From contig JAAYKP010000003.1 in the NCBI GenBank assembly GCA_012522335.1, positions 1 to 41,401 on the forward strand: a stretch of 41,401 nt of DNA, in the 5' to 3' direction. The position numbers and the translations under genes were made by a program. Source of the DNA: Bacillota bacterium. Lineage in GTDB: Bacteria; Bacillota; Dethiobacteria; Dethiobacterales; Dethiobacteraceae. The notes below the pieces were generated by a model. That model ran no database searches. It saw only the letters and a program-made list of their open reading frames with translations, and was not told the DNA's origin. Position 1 is the stretch's first letter. The number at the start of each line of letters is the position of its first letter. This document shows positions 33,510-41,401 of this stretch, piece by piece.

Positions 33510-33550
33510 GCAAAAAACTCCAAACCTTAAAGGGTGTTGGAGTTTTTTGC
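33510..33550. terminator. Bidirectional terminator between the FtsH-like gene and the DUF3786 gene
   Basis: GCAAAAAACTCCAA (33510-33523) and its exact reverse complement (33537-33550). Both arms carry an A/T run, so the stem ends with T tracts on either strand. The stop codon of the minus-strand gene (33527-33529) lies in the loop. Confidence 0.9.
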
Positions 33551-34192
33551 CTGCGCAATTAATAAGCGCGAGACGATATCACAGGCACCTAAATCCTCTG
33601 TGTGCAGGTAATGATTAGCAGTGCGGTCAAAGAGGATATTAGCCTGGGCCGGCAGCTGATCGTCATCATCTCCCGGCCAGATCTGATAAAGCAGCGGTAC
33701 CCGTGGGAATAGATAGATTAACACAGCATTCCCGCCCATACCGACAAGGGGCACGCCACCAAAAGCTAAGGCTGCGGTTTCCAGGAGTTCAGGCTGTTTT
33801 CCAAAAACATCAATCAGGGGAGCAATGGCTGTATTAACAAAAGCTCCGTAGTAAGTCTGGCCGCCCTCAAAATCACGGTAGGGAATATAATCATAGGCTA
33901 AAGGGGTCCCGTCGGCCCGGGCAAGATAGTTGATCATCATTAACTGCAGGGCAAAGGGTGGTTGTAAGTCGCTGTCTTCGTAGGTTACCCGCCCATTTGG
34001 ATAACTAACGGTAAAAAGGTGATTCAGACAGTTTACCGTAAAGGCAGAGTGTGCCTCGTTGTAAAGTGTACCACTTAATTTTGCCATTTTCACCGGATTA
34101 CCGGCGGCAAATTTTTCTCTCGCCACATCTAAAGCAACCTGATAATTTTGCGGATTGAAATCTTTAGTTAGAGGGATGGCCGGTTTTTGCAT
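33527..34192 (-). CDS. DUF3786 domain-containing protein
   Basis: 221 residues, soluble. The sequence matches the DUF3786 pattern by eye: an N-terminal VALDVAREKFAAG, a strand-rich core with LQLMMINYLARADGTPL, FGGVPLVGMGGNAVLIYLFPRVPLLYQIWPGDDD and the end ANILFDRTANHYLHTEDLG. The family occurs in anaerobes such as Desulfotomaculum-like Firmicutes and Deltaproteobacteria, often near corrinoid or one-carbon genes; its function is not known. The ATG at 34192 is preferred because GGAAGG (34201-34206 on the + strand) is eight bases upstream. It lies convergent with the FtsH-like gene and divergent from yedF. Confidence 0.82.
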   Translation of the reverse strand: MQKPAIPLTKDFNPQNYQVALDVAREKFAAGNPVKMAKLSGTLYNEAHSAFTVNCLNHLFTVSYPNGRVTYEDSDLQPPFALQLMMINYLARADGTPLAYDYIPYRDFEGGQTYYGAFVNTAIAPLIDVFGKQPELLETAALAFGGVPLVGMGGNAVLIYLFPRVPLLYQIWPGDDDDQLPAQANILFDRTANHYLHTEDLGACDIVSRLLIAQAKNSNTL

Positions 34193-34251
34193 CGTTAACA
34201 CCTTCCTGTTATCATGGTTTATGTTGTTCTGTTCTTCTTGGTACGAATGTA

Positions 34252-34264
34252 GTAAACTATGTTT
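34252..34264. promoter_or_regulatory. 13-bp dyad motif, copy 2 (upstream of yedF)
   Basis: Exact second copy of GTAAACTATGTTT, 23 bases before the yedF ATG at 34288. No consensus sigma-A promoter was recognised in this intergenic region, so the motif may overlap an unusual or activator-dependent promoter. Confidence 0.4.
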
Positions 34265-34287
34265 AAAGCACTGATGGGAGTGAGGTT

Positions 34288-34863
34288 ATGCGTCACGACA
34301 AATTAGACTGCAGAGGGTTAGCTTGCCCTCAGCCGGTTGTAGAAACTAAAAAGAAATTATCGGAGCTGTCAGCAGGGACTTTGACGGTCTTGGTTGATAA
34401 TGAAACGGCTAAAAATAATCTTTTAAAGCTGGCTAACTCTTTGGGGTTGACGGCGGCGTCAAAAAAAGAAGCAGATGATTACAGTGTCACGATCATGAAG
34501 GAAGCAGAAGCCTCAAGTGCAGCGGCTGCCGCCGGGAAAGTCATTTTAGTAGCCGGTGAAACATTAGGTCATGGTAGTGATGAATTAGGCACCATCCTCA
34601 TGAAATCCTTCTTTTATGCACTGGCGGAAAGTACGCAGCTGCCGCAGGCGATTTACTTTCTTAACGGTGGCGTTAAATTAGCCTGTACAGGTTCACCTGT
34701 TTTAGAGAGTTTGTGCAAACTGCAGAGTTTAGGTGTCGAGATTTATGCCTGCGGGTTATGTTTAGACTTCTTTCAGCTTACCGCCCAGTTAGCGGTGGGA
34801 GAAGTAACAAATATGTACGCCATTGTAGAGCAGATTACCGCCGCTTCAGTAATTAAATTATAA
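34288..34863 (+). CDS. yedF: Sulfurtransferase-like selenium metabolism protein YedF
   Basis: 191 residues with two domains. Residues 1-70 form a TusA/SirA-like domain with the CPQP motif (C13). Residues 84-191 form a DsrE-like domain with the cysteine pair C155/C158 in YACGLCLDF. This fused architecture is the family often found beside selD and other selenium genes in anaerobes, and is predicted to handle selenium or sulfane sulfur. No selD or sel genes are in this window, so the selenium link is from the family only. ATG 34288 follows GGGAGTGAGG. The gene appears monocistronic; ruvC starts 75 bases later without a clear terminator between. Confidence 0.88.
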   Translation: MRHDKLDCRGLACPQPVVETKKKLSELSAGTLTVLVDNETAKNNLLKLANSLGLTAASKKEADDYSVTIMKEAEASSAAAAAGKVILVAGETLGHGSDELGTILMKSFFYALAESTQLPQAIYFLNGGVKLACTGSPVLESLCKLQSLGVEIYACGLCLDFFQLTAQLAVGEVTNMYAIVEQITAASVIKL

Positions 34864-34938
34864 CTATAGTGAACTAAGCAGGATAAAAGGCAGGATTAGC
34901 GAATATATGTTTGCATAGGAAAAAAAGGGGAGATAGCT

Positions 34939-35445
34939 TTGCGTATTTTAGGTGTCGATCCGGGAATTGCCATTACCGGTTATGGTGTGGTAGAGACAGA
35001 TGGTTATCGCAGTTCTGCCCTTGCTTATGGTTGTATCCGTACACCTGCCGGCCTTAGTGTGCCGGAGCGTTTAGAACTAATATATCATGAGCTGCAGGTA
35101 TTATTAGCTCGCCATCAACCACAGGAAGTGGCTATAGAAAAATTATTTTTTGCGAAAAACGCTAACAGTGCCATGCAGGTGGGGGAAGCCCGTGGTGTGG
35201 TAGTGCTTACGGTAAGAATAGCCGGCCTGCAGGTTTTTGAATACACGCCGCTGCAGGTAAAACAAGCTGTCGTTGGCTATGGAAGGGCTGAGAAGCAGCA
35301 GGTGCAGCAGATGATAAGAATGCAGTTGGGATTAGACCATATTCCGCGTCCGGATGATGCCGCAGATGGGTTGGCCATTGCCCTGTGTCATGCCCACAGC
35401 CGTACCGGGCGTACTGTATTACAGCGGGGGAGGACATATGTTTAA
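34939..35445 (+). CDS. ruvC: Crossover junction endodeoxyribonuclease RuvC
   Basis: Holliday-junction resolvase that nicks paired strands after RuvAB branch migration. 168 residues with the four acidic catalytic residues D7 (GVDPGIAITGYG), E67 (AIEKLFFAKN), D140 and D143 (RPDDAADGLAIALCHA), matching the RuvC set. The start is TTG 34939 behind AAGGGGAGA. Its end overlaps ruvA by eight bases, and ruvB follows, so ruvCAB is one unit. Confidence 0.96.
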   Translation: MRILGVDPGIAITGYGVVETDGYRSSALAYGCIRTPAGLSVPERLELIYHELQVLLARHQPQEVAIEKLFFAKNANSAMQVGEARGVVVLTVRIAGLQVFEYTPLQVKQAVVGYGRAEKQQVQQMIRMQLGLDHIPRPDDAADGLAIALCHAHSRTGRTVLQRGRTYV

Positions 35446-36043
35446 TTATCTTCGCGGCGTTTTAATTGCTCTGGAACAAGATACCGCCGTTATTGAAAAT
35501 AATGGTATCGGCTGGCAAGTTACCGTTCCTTTGACTGTACAGTCCCGATTGGCTGCCTTAGGACAAGAAGTTAAACTGTATATCTATTTGGCAGTTCGCG
35601 AAGATGCGCTGCAGCTTTATGGCTTTTTGCAGAAAGAAGAGTTAAACTTATTTAAGCTGCTTATTTCTGTGTCCGGAATTGGTCCCAAAGCAGCATTGGC
35701 TGTCTTATCAACGCTGACGGCTGCCGAGTTTTATGCCGCTGTTATACATGAGAACATAAAAGTTTTAACTCGTGTACCGGGCGTCGGACCGAAATCCGCC
35801 CGACGCCTGATAGTGGAACTAAAGGAGAAGGTGACAGAGATAGTTGAGTCCGGCGCAGAGTCACTGCAGCCGCCAGCCGAACAGACAGCTGCCGATGCAT
35901 ACAGCGAAGCTTTAGCCGCCTTACAGGCTCTGGGTTATCACGGTACAGAGGCACAGAGTGCCTTAAATGCTGTACCGAAACGTGATCAGTTGGCGGCGGA
36001 AGAATTATTACGTAAAGCGTTAGCCCGCCTGGGCACGCACTAA
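35438..36043 (+). CDS. ruvA: Holliday junction branch-migration protein RuvA
   Basis: Junction-recognising tetramer that loads RuvB. 201 residues: N-terminal OB fold (1-62), two helix-hairpin-helix motifs ([15 protein letters not shown] about 76-90 and [16 protein letters not shown] about 113-128), a flexible linker, and a C-terminal UBA-like domain that contacts RuvB. The ATG at 35438 has GGGGGAGG directly upstream; the frame is open further back into ruvC but those codons belong to the overlap region. Confidence 0.96.
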   Translation: MFNYLRGVLIALEQDTAVIENNGIGWQVTVPLTVQSRLAALGQEVKLYIYLAVREDALQLYGFLQKEELNLFKLLISVSGIGPKAALAVLSTLTAAEFYAAVIHENIKVLTRVPGVGPKSARRLIVELKEKVTEIVESGAESLQPPAEQTAADAYSEALAALQALGYHGTEAQSALNAVPKRDQLAAEELLRKALARLGTH

Positions 36044-36053
36044 GGAGAGAATC

Positions 36054-37073
36054 ATGGAAGAGAGGATTATCTCTGCACAACGGCGTAATGAAGATGACTT
36101 ACAAGATAGTTCATTACGGCCGCGCAGTTTGGATGATTTTATTGGACAGGAAAAATTAAAAGATAATTTAAGCGTTTTTATTGAGGCAGCCAAGGCGCGC
36201 GGTGACTCCCTTGACCATGTGTTATTATACGGTCCGCCCGGTTTAGGTAAAACAACACTTTCGCAGATTATTGCCATAGAACTAGGTGTTAATCTGCGTG
36301 CTACTTCCGGCCCGGCCATTGAACGTCCCGGAGACTTGGCAGCTGTTTTAACAAATCTGGCACCATATGATGTCTTATTTATTGACGAAATTCACCGGCT
36401 TAACCGTACTGTAGAAGAAATTTTGTACCCGGCAATGGAGGATTTTGCTTTAGATATAATAATTGGCAAGGGGCCCAGTGCCCGTTCATTACGTTTAGAT
36501 TTGGCACCCTTTACTCTGATAGGTGCCACTACACGGGCCGGTGCTTTATCTTCACCTTTACGTGATCGTTTTGGTGTGGTTGCTCGTTTAGAGTTTTATC
36601 AAGAGCAGGAGCTGCAGACTATCGTGCGCCGGGCAGCCAAAATACTACAGGTCGGTATTGATGAGCAGGGTGCCTTGACCATTGCCAAAAGTTCACGCGG
36701 AACGCCCCGGGTTGCCAATCGCTTGCTCAAAAGAGTGCGTGATTTCGCCCAGGTTAAAGCCAACAATTTCATTAATGCAGAAGTTGCACAGCAGGCGCTG
36801 CGGCTGCTGCAGGTTGACGAGCTGGGATTAGATGAAGTTGACAGGTATCTGCTGCAGACAATGGTAGAAAAATTTAACGGCGGTCCGGTAGGATTAGATA
36901 CGTTGGCCGCTGCCATTGCCGAGGAAGCGGAAACCATTGAGGATGTTTACGAACCCTATTTAATGCAAATAGGTTTTCTGCAGCGTACACCACGCGGTCG
37001 CGTAGTTACAGCACGAGCCTGTCGACATCTGGGGTTAAACTATACTGAAAAAGAGCAGAACACTTTGTGGTAG
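36054..37073 (+). CDS. ruvB: Holliday junction branch-migration ATPase RuvB
   Basis: AAA+ hexameric motor of branch migration. 339 residues with Walker A GPPGLGKT (60-67), Walker B FIDEIH (109-114), the sensor segment [20 protein letters not shown], and the C-terminal winged helix with the [14 protein letters not shown] motif. ATG 36054 is preceded by AAGGAGAG. It ends eight bases before the queH start, so the queuosine genes are probably co-transcribed with ruvCAB. Confidence 0.97.
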   Translation: MEERIISAQRRNEDDLQDSSLRPRSLDDFIGQEKLKDNLSVFIEAAKARGDSLDHVLLYGPPGLGKTTLSQIIAIELGVNLRATSGPAIERPGDLAAVLTNLAPYDVLFIDEIHRLNRTVEEILYPAMEDFALDIIIGKGPSARSLRLDLAPFTLIGATTRAGALSSPLRDRFGVVARLEFYQEQELQTIVRRAAKILQVGIDEQGALTIAKSSRGTPRVANRLLKRVRDFAQVKANNFINAEVAQQALRLLQVDELGLDEVDRYLLQTMVEKFNGGPVGLDTLAAAIAEEAETIEDVYEPYLMQIGFLQRTPRGRVVTARACRHLGLNYTEKEQNTLW

Positions 37074-37081
37074 GTGAAAAA

Positions 37082-37633
37082 ATGGAGCTTTTTTTGCATA
37101 TGTGCTGCGCACCCTGCAGCACTTATAGTATTAAACATTTCCGTGCCCTTGGCTATCAAATACATGGTTATTTTTATAATCCTAACATTCACCCCTATAA
37201 GGAATTTCAGCGGCGGCTGGAAACATTGGTGGCATACTGTCAACAGGAGCATGTGCCGCTAACCGTGCAGAGGAATTATCAGTTAGAATTGTTTTTGCAG
37301 CAAACCGTCAATAATCTGGCAGAACGCTGTCGGGAATGCTATACACTTCGCTTATTTGCGGCAGCCAACAAAGCTAAAAGTTTAGGATTTACTAAATTCT
37401 CCACCACGCTGGCAATCAGTCCCTATCAGGATCATCAATTACTGCGGGAAATAGGGGAGGCGGCGGCGCAGAAGCATGGTGTGGAGTTTATTTATGCAGA
37501 CTTGCGTCCGGGCTACCGTGAAAGCATTAAGCTTTCCCAGGCAGCAGGTCTTTATCGTCAACCTTATTGCGGCTGTATTTTCAGTGAAAAGGATCGCTAC
37601 TATAAAGGTGATCAGCCGGAGGAAATATCTTAA
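37082..37633 (+). CDS. queH: Epoxyqueuosine reductase QueH
   Basis: QueH (DUF208) reduces epoxyqueuosine to queuosine in tRNA, the last step of the pathway, and replaces the B12-dependent QueG. 183 residues with the characteristic cysteines: C8, C9 and C12 in HMCCAPC, C83 and C86 in CRECY, and C163 and C165 in YCGC. These would hold an iron-sulfur cluster and a second metal site. ATG 37082 is used, with TAGGTGA as SD; an in-frame GTG at 37067 overlaps the ruvB end and lacks a good SD. The position directly before queA and tgt supports the assignment. Confidence 0.93.
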   Translation: MELFLHMCCAPCSTYSIKHFRALGYQIHGYFYNPNIHPYKEFQRRLETLVAYCQQEHVPLTVQRNYQLELFLQQTVNNLAERCRECYTLRLFAAANKAKSLGFTKFSTTLAISPYQDHQLLREIGEAAAQKHGVEFIYADLRPGYRESIKLSQAAGLYRQPYCGCIFSEKDRYYKGDQPEEIS

Positions 37634-37689
37634 TGCTGTCGAATTAGATTTAGACAAGCTGCAGTATAATATCAATAAAAAGGAAAAGA

Positions 37690-38745
37690 ATGAAAAGAGA
37701 ATCCCTTGGTGGTGGTCGTTTGTATCTGGAGGATTTTGATTATGAACTACCGGAACCCTTGATTGCCCAGGTTCCACTGGCACAGCGGGAAGCCTCCCGC
37801 TTACTTGTTTTGCATAAAAATGACGGCAGCTGCGAGCACCGGCAGTTTACGGACCTGATAAATTATTTGCGGGCCGGTGACGCTTTAGTTCTTAATAATA
37901 CAAAGGTACTGCCCGCCCGTCTGCTGGGACACAAAGTGCCAGGGGGGGCTGTAGTGGAAATACTGCTGCTGAAACAGCGTGATGCCCATACCTGGGAGAC
38001 TATTGTTAGACCCGGTAAACGACTGCGCCCCGGGGCCGAGGTAGTTTTCGGTAGCGGGGAATTGAGAGCACGTATTGTAGAAATTTTGCCTGACGGGGGA
38101 AGGCTTGTACGTTTTTCCTATACAGGTATTTTTCAAGAGCTTTTAGACCGCTTAGGTGAAATGCCGCTGCCGCCTTACATTAAGGAAAAGCTGACTGATA
38201 AGAATCGTTACCAGACTGTCTATGCGCAGGAAGATGGCTCCGCAGCCGCGCCCACGGCAGGACTACATTTTACCCCTGATTTTTTGCAGCAGATTACAGC
38301 TAAAGGAGTATCTCTTGTTTATCTGACCCTGCATGTCGGGCTTGGCACTTTCCGTCCTGTCAAAGTTAAGCGCATTGAAGAACACCAAATGCATAGTGAG
38401 TATTATCATCTTTCAGCAGAAGCTGCGGCGCTGCTTAATCAATGTAAGCAGCGCGGCGGACGCATCTTTGCCGTAGGCACGACAACCTGCCGTACTTTAG
38501 AGACTGTTGCCTCGGCAAGTGGTGAAATTGAGGCCGGTAGTGGTTGGACTGATATATTTATTTATCCCGGTTATCGTTTTAAGGCCATCGATGCCCTGCT
38601 GACAAACTTTCATTTGCCCAAATCAACACTTTTAATGCTGGTTGCTGCCTTTGCCGGACGGGAAAATGTCCTGCGGGCATATCAAGAAGCAGTGCAGGCT
38701 AAATACCGCTTTTTTAGTTTTGGCGACGCCATGCTCATTCTGTGA
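37690..38745 (+). CDS. queA: S-adenosylmethionine:tRNA ribosyltransferase-isomerase QueA
   Basis: QueA moves the ribosyl part of SAM onto preQ1 in tRNA, making epoxyqueuosine. 351 residues with family signatures [69 protein letters not shown] and the [19 protein letters not shown] end. The ATG at 37690 (SD AAAGGAAAAG) gives about nine extra residues over the usual start; a TTG at 37720 would give the typical length. A short 56-base gap separates it from queH. Confidence 0.96.
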   Translation: MKRESLGGGRLYLEDFDYELPEPLIAQVPLAQREASRLLVLHKNDGSCEHRQFTDLINYLRAGDALVLNNTKVLPARLLGHKVPGGAVVEILLLKQRDAHTWETIVRPGKRLRPGAEVVFGSGELRARIVEILPDGGRLVRFSYTGIFQELLDRLGEMPLPPYIKEKLTDKNRYQTVYAQEDGSAAAPTAGLHFTPDFLQQITAKGVSLVYLTLHVGLGTFRPVKVKRIEEHQMHSEYYHLSAEAAALLNQCKQRGGRIFAVGTTTCRTLETVASASGEIEAGSGWTDIFIYPGYRFKAIDALLTNFHLPKSTLLMLVAAFAGRENVLRAYQEAVQAKYRFFSFGDAMLIL

Positions 38746-38774
38746 TTGACAGCCGTAAGAAAGACGGTTAAACT
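38746..38774 (+). promoter_or_regulatory. Sigma-A promoter for tgt
   Basis: TTGACA (38746-38751), 17 bases, TAAACT (38769-38774), immediately after the queA stop. The spacer contains a small inverted repeat CCGT-N7-ACGG. Confidence 0.65.
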
Positions 38775-38793
38775 AACTTTTGGAGAGATGTAA

Positions 38794-39917
<1,124 letters not shown>

Positions 39918-39918
<1 letters not shown>

Positions 39919-40181
39919 TGACAGAAACATTAAAACTAATGGCCCCCATGCTGTTGTTTTTTGGTCTTATGTACTTTTTTACGATTCGGCCGCAGCAGCA
40001 GCAGCAAAAAGCAAGAAATGACATGCTGGCAAACTTATCTGTTGGCAGTAAAATTCGTACCATTGGTGGTATTTATGGTACCATTGAAAAACTCAATGAT
40101 AACGAAATAACTGTTCGCGTTGCAGATAATGTTAGTATCCGGATGGCACGTTTTTCTGTTGAATCGGTAATCAAAGAGTAA
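39918..40181 (+). CDS. yajC: Preprotein translocase subunit YajC
   Basis: YajC associates with SecDF in the Sec translocon. 87 residues with one membrane segment (about 8-23), the hallmark FFTIRPQQQQQKARNDML just after it, and the cytoplasmic part with VGSKIRTIGGIYGTI. The start overlaps the tgt stop (TAATG), with AAGGAGGAG upstream, which is a strong SD. The tgt-yajC order is conserved in many bacteria. secD and secF are not visible before the TIGR04086 gene here. Confidence 0.95.
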
Positions 40182-40252
40182 ACCTGCTTAAACGGCATAA
40201 TTTGCGCATTGAGTACATAAATTGCAAGTAAGAACTTGTGGAGGTGAACTCA

Positions 40253-40651
40253 ATGCCAAGGAAAAATGCCGCAGCGCTGCAGGTCCGCCCGCCAACTGCA
40301 GTTTTGGTGATGGCCAAAGGAGTTCTCTACGCCTACTTTTTTTCACTAGTTGTTTTCTTAATCTTCAGCCTGCTCATACAGTATACAAGTTTGACGGAAG
40401 CTATTCTGCCTTACACAGCCTATGCCACATCTTTAGTTTCCATCTTTCTTGGTGCTGCTTATGTCACGAAAAGACTGCAGCTGAGGGGCTGGTTAAATGG
40501 TGGTATTACCGGTTTGCTCTATTTAGCAGGTCTGATTATCATTGCCATGATAGTCTTGCCGGATTTTAGCCTGAATGTCAGCTATATTTCTAAAGCAGCA
40601 CTTGCGTTTGCTACAGGAGCCGCTGGAGGAATCTTTGGAATTAACACTTAA
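40253..40651 (+). CDS. TIGR04086 family membrane protein
   Basis: 132 residues with four hydrophobic segments (about 20-42, 52-72, 80-101 and 108-130) and Gly-rich turns. It matches by eye the TIGR04086 family, four-helix membrane proteins of unknown function that sit after yajC in many Firmicutes. The ATG at 40253 is chosen because GGAGGTGA (40240-40247) is the SD; an earlier GTG at 40238 overlaps it. A strong hairpin begins at the stop codon. Confidence 0.85.
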   Translation: MPRKNAAALQVRPPTAVLVMAKGVLYAYFFSLVVFLIFSLLIQYTSLTEAILPYTAYATSLVSIFLGAAYVTKRLQLRGWLNGGITGLLYLAGLIIIAMIVLPDFSLNVSYISKAALAFATGAAGGIFGINT

Positions 40652-40679
40652 AGAGACCGTTTGCTGAAACGGTCTCTTT
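40650..40679 (+). terminator. Terminator hairpin after the TIGR04086 gene
   Basis: Thirteen-base perfect stem AAAGAGACCGTTT / AAACGGTCTCTTT with a GCTG loop, overlapping the stop codon and followed by a broken T tract (GCTTTC). It separates two convergent genes and may work on both strands. Confidence 0.8.
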
Positions 40680-40699
40680 GCTTTCGACGATGTACTAAT

Positions 40700-41176
40700 T
40701 TATAAGCAGGCGCTAAGATAGAGATAGCCGCTGGAAAAGCCTGTTCTGATGATCAGGACACTTAAAGTAAGTCTAGCCAAGTCTAGTACCAGCGGGTAAC
40801 CGTTGAGGGCGATTAACTGCACAAACAGGATAAACAGAAGCATTCCCAGTGAGGAATCAGCAGACAGGCCTGTTTTGTCACCGTATAATATGGTTTTAAA
40901 AAGCCTGGCAGCAGATCCCGACAGCAATATTCTCCCCGCCGTAAAACAAAGGGTCAATACCAGTTCAAGATAACTGGGATCAACTTTACCCATGCATGAT
41001 AGTGAAAAAAGGATCAGGAAAAAGCCCAGTACAGTACAAGCCACAAAAATAATCAGGTAATGATATATGTATTGCCGCTGTTTTTGTTTCCACCACTGAG
41101 CCGCCGCTGGCTCTAATTTTGCGCTGCCCACCAAATAGATTAACAGCGGCAGCAGAACAGATACTTTATATATCAT
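40700..41176 (-). CDS. Multi-pass membrane protein of unknown function
   Basis: 158 residues with about four to five hydrophobic segments (about 4-20, 39-62, 72-92, 110-150) and short basic loops such as KQKQRQYIYHY after the first one. No family was recognised. The ATG at 41176 is chosen because GGAGGTG lies about nine bases upstream; the frame is open to 41194 but without an SD. A consensus minus-strand promoter at 41342-41370 fits it. Function unknown. Confidence 0.72.
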   Translation of the reverse strand: MIYKVSVLLPLLIYLVGSAKLEPAAAQWWKQKQRQYIYHYLIIFVACTVLGFFLILFSLSCMGKVDPSYLELVLTLCFTAGRILLSGSAARLFKTILYGDKTGLSADSSLGMLLFILFVQLIALNGYPLVLDLARLTLSVLIIRTGFSSGYLYLSACL

Positions 41177-41282
41177 AGCTAGCACCTCCGGCACCTACAG
41201 CTTATGTTTGTTTGCCGGATTTTGTGAATGTTGAGCGCTGCTGATGATGCTGTTGTTCACGCTAAGCAAAGACCGATGGTTG

Positions 41283-41310
41283 TTGACAGTGAGGGTAATT
41301 ATATTATAAG
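41283..41310 (+). promoter_or_regulatory. Possible rightward sigma-A promoter at the window end
   Basis: TTGACA (41283-41288), 16 bases, TATAAG (41305-41310). It would serve a gene beyond the window. The 225 bases after 41176 otherwise hold no gene that I can see. Confidence 0.45.
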
Positions 41311-41341
41311 ATTTGTATGTGATATTTAGTTAAAAATGTAA

Positions 41342-41370
41342 ATTATATTCAGAAAATTATAATCAGTCAA
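41342..41370 (-). promoter_or_regulatory. Sigma-A promoter for the 40700-41176 gene
   Basis: On the minus strand TTGACT (41370-41365), 17 bases, TATAAT (41347-41342). It implies a leader of about 160 bases before the ATG at 41176. Confidence 0.65.
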
Positions 41371-41401
41371 AATAGTCGAATATTGGCGTTGTTGGCTGAT
41401 A

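Noticed and set aside
38752-38768. CCGT-N7-ACGG repeat in the tgt promoter spacer as a preQ1-related operator
   Set aside because: Only four base pairs, within chance expectation, and it does not resemble a preQ1 riboswitch.

Overview
The window is a chromosomal segment from a Gram-positive, endospore-forming member of the Firmicutes (Bacillota), probably a Clostridia- or Dethiobacter-like lineage of moderate GC. The evidence is the gene order nusA-rnpM-ylxQ-infB-rbfA-nrnA-truB-ribF-rpsO-pnp, followed by spore-type polysaccharide deacetylases, ymxH, dipicolinate synthase dpaAB, dapG, dapA, RNase J, tepA, ylzJ, ftsK/spoIIIE, rodZ and rimO. This matches the Bacillus subtilis backbone with local insertions. 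Almost everything is on the + strand. Start codons include many GTG and TTG codons behind strong Shine-Dalgarno (SD) sequences. The exact taxon cannot be fixed from the sequence alone.

Layout. (1) 1-9.3 kb: translation and RNA core operon, with tightly overlapping genes, a separate rpsO promoter and leader, and terminators after rpsO and pnp. (2) 9.3-12.5 kb: a small minus-strand beta-domain protein, then an ABC importer (lipoprotein, ATPase, permease) preceded by a perfect 19-bp palindrome. (3) 12.5-16.9 kb: cell-envelope and sporulation block with two NodB-fold proteins with eroded catalytic motifs, a VanW protein, dut, a small membrane protein, ymxH and a stress protein behind a long hairpin. 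(4) 17-20.7 kb: dipicolinate and lysine-branch genes dpaA, dpaB, dapG, dapA, with no asd between them. (5) 20.8-25.5 kb: RNase J, ClpP-like TepA, YlzJ, then two unrecognised envelope proteins. (6) 25.9-31.3 kb: uppP, ftsK, rodZ, rimO. (7) 31.4-34.9 kb: an accessory stretch with a two-gene unit of a membrane-anchored protein and a short FtsH-like AAA+/zinc protease, a DUF3786 protein on the minus strand, and a YedF-type selenium-metabolism protein. (8) 34.9-41.4 kb: Holliday-junction genes ruvC, ruvA, ruvB, queuosine genes queH, queA, tgt, then yajC, a TIGR04086 membrane protein and a convergent membrane protein of unknown function.

How the genes fit together. Region 1 makes a transcription, translation and RNA-turnover regulon. 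Regions 3-5 combine spore envelope remodelling with dipicolinate supply from the lysine pathway intermediate made by DapA. Region 8 couples recombination with tRNA queuosine modification and secretion, as is common in Firmicutes. The most unusual part is region 7. Its FtsH-like protein has lost the extracytoplasmic domain and is translationally coupled to a single-pass protein that could supply one. Its promoter region also shares an exact 13-bp dyad motif with the region upstream of yedF. No tRNA, rRNA, CRISPR array, insertion sequence or prophage was seen.
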